Positions 59,557 to 64,000 of a stretch of 64,000 nt of DNA are shown one piece after another. Source of the DNA: Schumannella luteola (GTDB taxonomy: Bacteria; Actinomycetota; Actinomycetes; Actinomycetales; Microbacteriaceae); assembly GCF_013408685.1 (NCBI RefSeq), contig NZ_JACBZY010000001.1, positions 1,178,001 through 1,242,000 of the forward strand. Reading direction: 5' to 3'. A program made the translations under genes and the position numbers. The stretch's first letter is position 1. Every line of letters begins with the position of its first letter. The notes under the pieces are model-generated. The model was not told the DNA's origin. It searched no databases and was given only the letters and a program-made list of their open reading frames with translations.

Positions 59557-60327
59557 GCCGCCGCCGGCGTCGACGACGCTCCCCGTGATCCATCGCGCAT
59601 CCGGTGATGCGAGGAAGGCGATCACATCGGCGATGTCGTCGGCCTCGCCGATCCGTCCGAGCGCGGCGCGTGCGGCGACCGCGGATTCGGCCTCCACGCT
59701 GCCTCCGCTGAGCGCGTTCCAGGAGTCGGTCCGCACGGTGCCCGGACGGACGGCGTTGACGGTGATGCGGCGCGGTCCGAGCTCTTTCGCGAGCGCGAGG
59801 GTCACGTTCTCGAGCGCGGCCTTGCTGGCGGCGTAGGCGATCATCGGCGGGGTGGCGAGCCGGGCGGCGAGGCTCGACACGTTGACGATGCGCGCGCCGT
59901 CGTCGAGGCGGGCCAGCCCCTCGCGGATGAGGAACAGCGGGGCGCGGACGTTGGCGGCGAACACGCGGTCGAACTCGTCCTCGTCCAGTGCCGACAGCGG
60001 GGCGACACCGCCGACCGCGGCGTTGTTCACCAGCACATCGAGACGGCCGCCGAGGTCGTGGTCGGCGGCGGCCGCATCGAACGCCGCCCAGGCGCGTGCG
60101 GCATCGCCGCGGGCGCCGAACTCCGCCCGGAAGCCGACCGCTCGGCCGCCGGCCTCCTCCGCCAGTCGCGAGGTCTCCTCGGCGGCGGCCTGGTCGGCCG
60201 CGTAGGTGAATGCGACCCGGTAGCCGTCGGCGGCGAGGCGTCGTACCGCGGCCCGGCCGATCCCTCGACTTCCGCCGGTCACCAGCGCCGTCATGCCTGT
60301 CGTGCTGCGGGACATCATCCACCCCAT
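59545..60327 (-). CDS. Short-chain dehydrogenase/reductase (FabG-like)
   Basis: A 260-residue classical SDR. NADP loop VTGGSRGIGRAA, LVNNAAVGG strand, IVNVSSLAA with the Ser, and YAASKAAL with the Tyr-Lys pair; the C-terminus ITGSVVDAGGG is typical of FabG-like 3-oxoacyl reductases. The start is uncertain among ATG 60327, 60318, 60315 and 60294; none has a convincing ribosome site. It is divergent from a TetR gene across two operator-like dyads. Confidence 0.88.
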   Translation of the reverse strand: MGWMMSRSTTGMTALVTGGSRGIGRAAVRRLAADGYRVAFTYAADQAAAEETSRLAEEAGGRAVGFRAEFGARGDAARAWAAFDAAAADHDLGGRLDVLVNNAAVGGVAPLSALDEDEFDRVFAANVRAPLFLIREGLARLDDGARIVNVSSLAARLATPPMIAYAASKAALENVTLALAKELGPRRITVNAVRPGTVRTDSWNALSGGSVEAESAVAARAALGRIGEADDIADVIAFLASPDARWITGSVVDAGGGTAI

Positions 60328-60330
60328 ATT

Positions 60331-60378
60331 CTTGGTCGGTCGTTCAAGAAAACCCTAACCTAACTTGAACGACCGTTC
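60331..60378. promoter_or_regulatory. Paired TetR operators between SDR and TetR genes
   Basis: CTTGGTCGGTCGTTCAAG (60331-60348) and CTTGAACGACCGTTC (60364-60378) are imperfect copies of one dyad; across the pair GGTCGTTCAAG (60338-60348) and CTTGAACGACC (60364-60374) are exact reverse complements. They fill the divergent promoter region. Confidence 0.7.
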
Positions 60379-60390
60379 TACAATCGGCGC

Positions 60391-61029
60391 ATGGAGTCGA
60401 CGACACGGAAGCGCGGACGCCCGCCGCTGTTCGACCGCGGCGACGCGCTCGCCGCGGCGACGCGCCTCTTCCGGGCGCAGGGGTACGAGGCGACCTCGAT
60501 CGGGCAGCTCACCGCGGCGATGGGGCTCCGGTCGGGGAGCCTGTATGCGGCGTTCGGCGACAAGAAGGCATTGTTCACCGAGGTCGTCGCGGTCTTCGAG
60601 TGCTCGCCCGTCGGCGGGTTCGTGCACGCCGCGCTCGAAGACGAGGCGACAGCCGTCGGGGCGGCGACCCGGATCCTGCGCGACGCCGCCGCTCTGTTCA
60701 CGTCACCCGACGCCGGTGAGCGCAGTCTGACCTACGAAGCACGATCGGGCGCCGCGATCCGCGACGCCGAGGTCGCCCGGCTGATCCGGCAGCTTCGACA
60801 GGCGGACGTCGACGCCATGAGTCGGCGCTTCGCCCGAGCGCGCGACGAGGGAGAGCTTCCGGAGGATGCCGATCCGCAACTGCTCTCGGCGTTCGTCGCG
60901 ACGATCCTCCACGGCCTCGCTGCCCGCGCCGCCGAGGGTGCGCCGACGACCGAACTGCTCGAGATGGTCGAGCTCGCCCTGAGTGGCTGGCCGGGGGGCT
61001 CGGCGCACTCCGTGCCGCGACGCGTCTGA
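60391..61029 (+). CDS. TetR family regulator (divergent from SDR)
   Basis: A 212-residue TetR repressor starting with the Arg-rich TTRKRGRPPLFDRGDAL; HTH LTAAMGLRSGSLYAAFGDKK. The C-terminal part matches the TetR_C form seen in YxaF/AefR-like members. ATG 60391 has TACAAT 6 bases upstream (60379-60384) and no ribosome site, so the mRNA is probably leaderless. The operators at 60331-60378 are its likely targets, giving control of the SDR gene and itself. Confidence 0.9.
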   Translation: MESTTRKRGRPPLFDRGDALAAATRLFRAQGYEATSIGQLTAAMGLRSGSLYAAFGDKKALFTEVVAVFECSPVGGFVHAALEDEATAVGAATRILRDAAALFTSPDAGERSLTYEARSGAAIRDAEVARLIRQLRQADVDAMSRRFARARDEGELPEDADPQLLSAFVATILHGLAARAAEGAPTTELLEMVELALSGWPGGSAHSVPRRV

Positions 61030-61093
61030 GGCGAGGTCGGATGCTCGGCTCCGAGCGGGTGACGCGACGCGAGCAGCTGGGCGGGCTCGCGCG

Positions 61094-61726
61094 TCAGCGC
61101 TCGATCCGCGCCGCCAGTCCGTCGAGCACGATCTCGAGCTGCAGGGCGAAGCGCGGGCCGGCGTCGCCGACGCGCGCGCGTCCCGCGGCGGCCGTCGCCG
61201 GGGCGTCGTCGCCGAGGGCGGCATCCCGTGCCTCGATCGAATAGCGGTCGGGCCCCGACTGCGCGCGCTCCTGCTCTTCGATGACGAAGCCGACGACGAA
61301 GGCGGTCACGAGCTCGCCGGCCGTCGCGACCATCTCGATGGGGATGCCCGACGCCTCGGTCCAGCTGCGGATCCAGGGCTCCTGCGCCTTGAGGATCTCG
61401 GGATCGGTGATGCGCGTGCCGCCGAAGGCGCGGGCGCCGTCGCGGTGGGCGAGGTACTCGGCGCGCAGCACGTTCGCGTAGGTCGTCAGCCCCTCGCGCC
61501 AGCCGAGGTCGCCGCGCCCGCGCAGCGCGGTGACCACGCGGCGTTCGATCTCGGTGCCCATCTCGTCGAGCAGGGTCTGCTTGTCGCGGATGTGCCAGTA
61601 GAGCGCGGGCGCGCGCACCCCGAGCCGCTCGGCGACGGCGCGCACCGTCACGCCCTCGATGCCGGCCTCGTCGAGCCGGTCGAGGGCCGCCTGCACGATC
61701 GCCGCCTTGGTGATGCCCTTCGCCAC
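61094..61726 (-). CDS. TetR family regulator (TetR_C type)
   Basis: A 210-residue repressor with AIVQAALDRLDEAGIEGVTV and AERLGVRAPALYWHIRDKQT, the HTH of true TetR-like (tetracycline repressor class) proteins, and a matching C-terminal domain. GTG 61726 is taken as start: MAKGITKAA fits the family, and TAAGCT lies 7 bases upstream (61739-61734), suggesting a leaderless mRNA. A longer frame starts at 61768 but would cross the operator. Divergent from the zinc-type dehydrogenase. Confidence 0.88.
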   Translation of the reverse strand: MAKGITKAAIVQAALDRLDEAGIEGVTVRAVAERLGVRAPALYWHIRDKQTLLDEMGTEIERRVVTALRGRGDLGWREGLTTYANVLRAEYLAHRDGARAFGGTRITDPEILKAQEPWIRSWTEASGIPIEMVATAGELVTAFVVGFVIEEQERAQSGPDRYSIEARDAALGDDAPATAAAGRARVGDAGPRFALQLEIVLDGLAARIER

Positions 61727-61728
61727 GC

Positions 61729-61757
61729 TTGACAGCTTAACGATGTTAAGCGACGAT
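61729..61757 (+). promoter_or_regulatory. Promoter of MDR oxidoreductase with operator as spacer
   Basis: A perfect TTGACA -35 box (61729-61734) and GACGAT (61752-61757) flank exactly 17 bp, and those 17 bp are the operator below. Confidence 0.65.
61735..61751. promoter_or_regulatory. TetR operator D1 (GCTTAAC-GAT-GTTAAGC)
   Basis: A perfect 7-3-7 dyad serving both the rightward spacer and the leftward -10 box. A weaker copy, TTGAACTTAGTTAAGG, lies at 61769-61784. Confidence 0.75.
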
Positions 61758-61792
61758 CGGCTCGTCAATTGAACTTAGTTAAGGAGTCGATC

Positions 61793-62767
61793 ATGCGCGC
61801 TGTCACCATCCCCGAAGCGGGCGCGGCGCCCGTCGCCGCCGAGTTCCCCGAGCCGCCGAACGGCGCCGCGCTGACGGCGTATGACCTCGTCGCGGCCGGC
61901 GTGCATCCCGTCGTGAAGTCGCGGGCATCCGGTGCGCACTACAGCGCTGGCGACGTGTACCCGATGGTTCCGGGAGTGGATGCGGTCGCGCGCCACGCCG
62001 AGGGCCGCCTCGTCTACACGGGCTGGACGCCCGAGCCGTGGGGCACCATGGCCGAGCGGCTCAGCGCTCCCTTCGGCGCTCCCCTCCCTGAGGGAGCCGA
62101 TCCGCTCGCCGTCGCGGCCGGGATGAACCCGGCGATGTCGGGATGGCTGCCGCTCGCCGCCCGTGCTGAGGAGGTCGGCGCGCTCGGCACGGTGCTCGTG
62201 CTCGGCGCGACCGGCATGGCGGGAGGGCTCGCGGTGCAGGCCGCGCGGGCGCTGGGGGCCGAGCGCGTCGTCGCGGCGGGACGGTCGGCCGACGCCCTCG
62301 GCCGGCTGGCCGCCGAGGGAGCGGTGGTGGCGTCGCTCGAAGGCGCCGACGTCGACGACGGCCGAGCCGCGGCCGCGGATGCCCTCGCCGTCGCGCTCGA
62401 CGGTCACGCGCCGTCGATCGTGCTCGACTTCCTCTGGGGTCCGGTGGCCGAGGCCGCGTTCGCGGCGCTCGCCCGCGCGAGCCGCGCCGACGACGCGGCC
62501 GACATCACCTATGTGCAGATCGGATCGATGGCCGGCGCCGATGCATCCGTGCCGTCGGCGCTGCTGCGCTCGCGGCGGCTGCGCATCTCGGGCAGCGGAC
62601 TCGGATCCATCCGCCGTGAGCGGCTGGTCGCGACCCTGCCGCAGGTGATGGCGGCGATCGCCGACGGCGTGCTGACCCCGCAGGCCGTGCCCTTCGGCTT
62701 CGACGAGGTCGCCGCGGCGTGGGCCTACGACGGGCCGGGGCGCGCGGTCGTGGTGCCCGCCGCGTGA
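61793..62767 (+). CDS. MDR-type zinc-binding/quinone oxidoreductase
   Basis: A 324-residue medium-chain reductase of the quinone-oxidoreductase style, without zinc-binding cysteines. The nucleotide loop is LVLGATGMAGGLAVQAARALG (split), and the N-terminal GroES-like half includes YPMVPGVDAVARH. ATG 61793 has AAGGAG 6 bases upstream; a TTG 24 bases earlier is inside the weak operator copy. It is probably repressed by the divergent TetR. Its stop overlaps the next start (GTGA). Confidence 0.88.
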   Translation: MRAVTIPEAGAAPVAAEFPEPPNGAALTAYDLVAAGVHPVVKSRASGAHYSAGDVYPMVPGVDAVARHAEGRLVYTGWTPEPWGTMAERLSAPFGAPLPEGADPLAVAAGMNPAMSGWLPLAARAEEVGALGTVLVLGATGMAGGLAVQAARALGAERVVAAGRSADALGRLAAEGAVVASLEGADVDDGRAAAADALAVALDGHAPSIVLDFLWGPVAEAAFAALARASRADDAADITYVQIGSMAGADASVPSALLRSRRLRISGSGLGSIRRERLVATLPQVMAAIADGVLTPQAVPFGFDEVAAAWAYDGPGRAVVVPAA

Positions 62768-63357
62768 TCCTCGAACTGCTCGAGGCGACGGGGCGGCTGC
62801 AGGAGCTCGGCGCGCTCGTCTACGTCGTGTACACGATCGTGCAGGAGCTGCGCTGGCGCCCGGTCGAGACCACGATCGAGTGGCGCGTGCCCGGCATCAT
62901 CGGGCTCATCGGGCTCATCGGCCTGCTCAACACGGGTCTGCTGCCGCCGAGCGGCGTCGACCTCGGGCTTCTGGCGATCGCGGTGGTCGCCGCTCTCGGC
63001 TCCGGGGCGGCGGCCGGACTGCTGACCCGGCTGCGACCGCTCGCCCCGGCGACCCGCGCGAAGCTCGAGGCGCGACGGGTCCGCGGTGGCCGCTGGGCTC
63101 GAGCGAGCATCCCCGAGCACGAGGGCCGCACCGGATGGGTGGGCGTCGCTCTCTGGGTCGTCACGCTGGGCGTCCGCTACGGCATCGAGCTGGTTGGCGA
63201 GCACCTGGATGCGCGGATCGCCGAGACCACCGGGCTCGCCCTGCTGGTGGTCGCGCTCTACGAGCTCGGTCGCTCGGGCGCGATCGCCTGGAGAGCCGGA
63301 CGCCGGGAGTCGCAGACGCCGTCGTCGTCACGCCCGTCGACGCCGCCACCGCTCTGA
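62764..63357 (+). CDS. Hypothetical membrane protein
   Basis: A 197-residue protein with about four hydrophobic segments: GALVYVVYTIVQEL, GIIGLIGLIGLLNTGLL, LGLLAIAVVAALGSGAAAGLL and GWVGVALWVVTLGVRYGIEL, with a Ser/Pro tail. It resembles small actinobacterial integral membrane proteins annotated DUF1453, but this is only a guess from layout. The GTG 62764 overlaps the oxidoreductase stop by 4 bp, so it is co-translated and shares its TetR control. Confidence 0.7.
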   Translation: MILELLEATGRLQELGALVYVVYTIVQELRWRPVETTIEWRVPGIIGLIGLIGLLNTGLLPPSGVDLGLLAIAVVAALGSGAAAGLLTRLRPLAPATRAKLEARRVRGGRWARASIPEHEGRTGWVGVALWVVTLGVRYGIELVGEHLDARIAETTGLALLVVALYELGRSGAIAWRAGRRESQTPSSSRPSTPPPL

Positions 63358-63364
63358 ACTCGCG

Positions 63365-63820
63365 TCAGGCGCCTCCGGCGATCGGCGGCTGACCGGAGCG
63401 CACGCGGAACCACATGCTCAGCTCGCGTGCCGCCCGGGCGACGACGCTGTCATCGGCGGCCTCGTCGAGGTCGGCGAAGGTGTCGCGGAAGCCGGCGGGC
63501 GGCGCCTCGTCCGCTCCGGTGGTGCGCTGGTAGCCCATCGACCAGTCCGCGAACTGCCGTGTCGGGATGCGCTCGTCGAGCAGCACGCGCACGTCGCCGT
63601 GCCGCGCATCGGCGCGGATGCGCTCGAGCAGTGCGCGCACCTCGTGCTCGGCGCCCTCGAGCACCTGCACGAAGCGGCCGCGGCGATAGAGCAGCATCCC
63701 CGTGATGTCCGACCGTCGGTTGGCCTCTCGGCTGGCCGCCAGCAGCTCGGCGAGCGCATCGTCGTCGAAGGGCGCCGCGGCCGTGCTCGTGTAGAGCGCC
63801 GCGAAGACGTCGCCGCTCAC
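63365..63820 (-). CDS. BLUF domain blue-light photoreceptor
   Basis: A 151-residue single-domain BLUF protein binding FAD. Key residues are present: Tyr10 in ALYTSTA, Asn34 in REANRRSDITGMLLY, Gln52 in RFVQVLEG, and Trp93-Ser-Met95 in RQFADWSMGY. Light would alter the Tyr-Gln-flavin hydrogen bonding. After residue ~100 there is only a short helical cap and no output domain, so it acts through a partner. The GTG start 63820 overlaps the stop of the upstream gene by 4 bp (GTGA), which makes that gene product a possible partner. Confidence 0.9.
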   Translation of the reverse strand: MSGDVFAALYTSTAAAPFDDDALAELLAASREANRRSDITGMLLYRRGRFVQVLEGAEHEVRALLERIRADARHGDVRVLLDERIPTRQFADWSMGYQRTTGADEAPPAGFRDTFADLDEAADDSVVARAARELSMWFRVRSGQPPIAGGA

Positions 63821-64000
63821 GAGGCGCTGCCCGTCGGCTGGGCGGGCTCGAGTGCCTCGACGGCCCGGGTGGCCGCGCGGAGGTCGGCGAAGTCGCCCAC
63901 GGTCTGCGAGCGCATGTCGTGCGCGCGGTAGGAGCCGTCGGTCTGACGCTCGACGTAGCCGAGGAACTCGCTGCTGCGGCTGCCGACGTGAAAGCCGGGC
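63817..64000 (-). CDS. Hypothetical protein, 3' end only (cut by window edge)
   Basis: The minus-strand frame is open from base 64000 to a TGA at 63819-63817; 61 C-terminal residues are visible. They include SSEFLGYVERQTDGSYRAHD and FADLRAATRAVEALEPAQP. No family is recognised from this part. Its stop overlaps the BLUF start, so both are translated from one message. Confidence 0.65.
   Translation of the reverse strand, partial: PGFHVGSRSSEFLGYVERQTDGSYRAHDMRSQTVGDFADLRAATRAVEALEPAQPTGSAS

Noticed and set aside
1-64000. CRISPR array, rRNA operon, prophage genes
   Set aside because: No regularly spaced repeats, no rRNA-like sequence, no phage structural or lysis genes were seen.

Overview
The window is GC-rich throughout, with strong G/C preference at third codon positions, many ATGA/GTGA gene overlaps, GTG starts and TANNNT -10 boxes. 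The families present (CUT1 sugar importers without their own ATPase, an LAxTG sortase signal, F420-type LLM flavoenzyme, DUF3253, CsbD, short Asp/Pro-rich proteins) fit a high-GC actinobacterium, most likely Microbacteriaceae such as Microbacterium. That placement comes from gene content and style, not from a marker gene. It looks like chromosomal DNA rich in carbohydrate metabolism.

Layout. 1-3.0 kb: end of a small catabolic operon (M81/MlrC-like metallopeptidase, FAD oxidoreductase, RidA). 3.0-3.8 kb: almost gene-free. 3.8-19.6 kb: glycoside-utilisation locus A, with a surface-anchored GH63-like glycosidase, a GH1 beta-glucosidase, a CUT1 ABC importer, a LacI regulator, an esterase fused in frame to a GH78 alpha-L-rhamnosidase, a second esterase and a secreted beta-helix protein. 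Three copies of ATAACGTTTCA lie at its promoters. 19.9-21.9 kb: NmrA-like reductase and amidohydrolase. 21.9-34.7 kb: locus B, an alpha-mannan/mannoside system (secreted GH76, ROK kinase, mannose-6-phosphate-isomerase-like protein, LacI regulator, second CUT1 importer, GH38 alpha-mannosidase, Gfo/Idh/MocA oxidoreductase), tied together by five copies of a TGNTAWCGWTANCA dyad.

34.7-47.5 kb: MMPL exporter with divergent TetR, SnoaL-like protein, F420-type oxidoreductase, FUSC transporter, zinc alcohol dehydrogenase, an alpha/beta-hydrolase that lacks the nucleophile serine, an NAD-dependent epimerase, and several very small acidic, probably disordered proteins beside a CsbD protein; this looks like a stress-type region. 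47.6-48.0 kb: a truncated DUF3253 gene next to an orphan 3' part of a tRNA-Met(CAT) gene, read as a scar of a tRNA-targeted integration or deletion. 48.1-52.8 kb: amine catabolism (TetR, APC permease, MoaF, cupin, flavin monoamine oxidase). 53.1-57.8 kb: MFS transporter, two HSL-type esterases and a divergent LacI. 57.9-62.8 kb: three oxidoreductase-TetR modules with readable operators. The window ends with a membrane protein, a BLUF blue-light sensor and a cut-off gene.

How the parts work together (inference): locus A would trim rhamnosylated and acylated plant glycosides outside and at the surface, import the products and finish them inside. Locus B would do the same for alpha-mannan of yeast or fungal type, feeding mannose-6-phosphate isomerisation. 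Each locus has its own LacI repressor and its own operator. No CRISPR array, rRNA, intact tRNA, transposase or integrase was seen.
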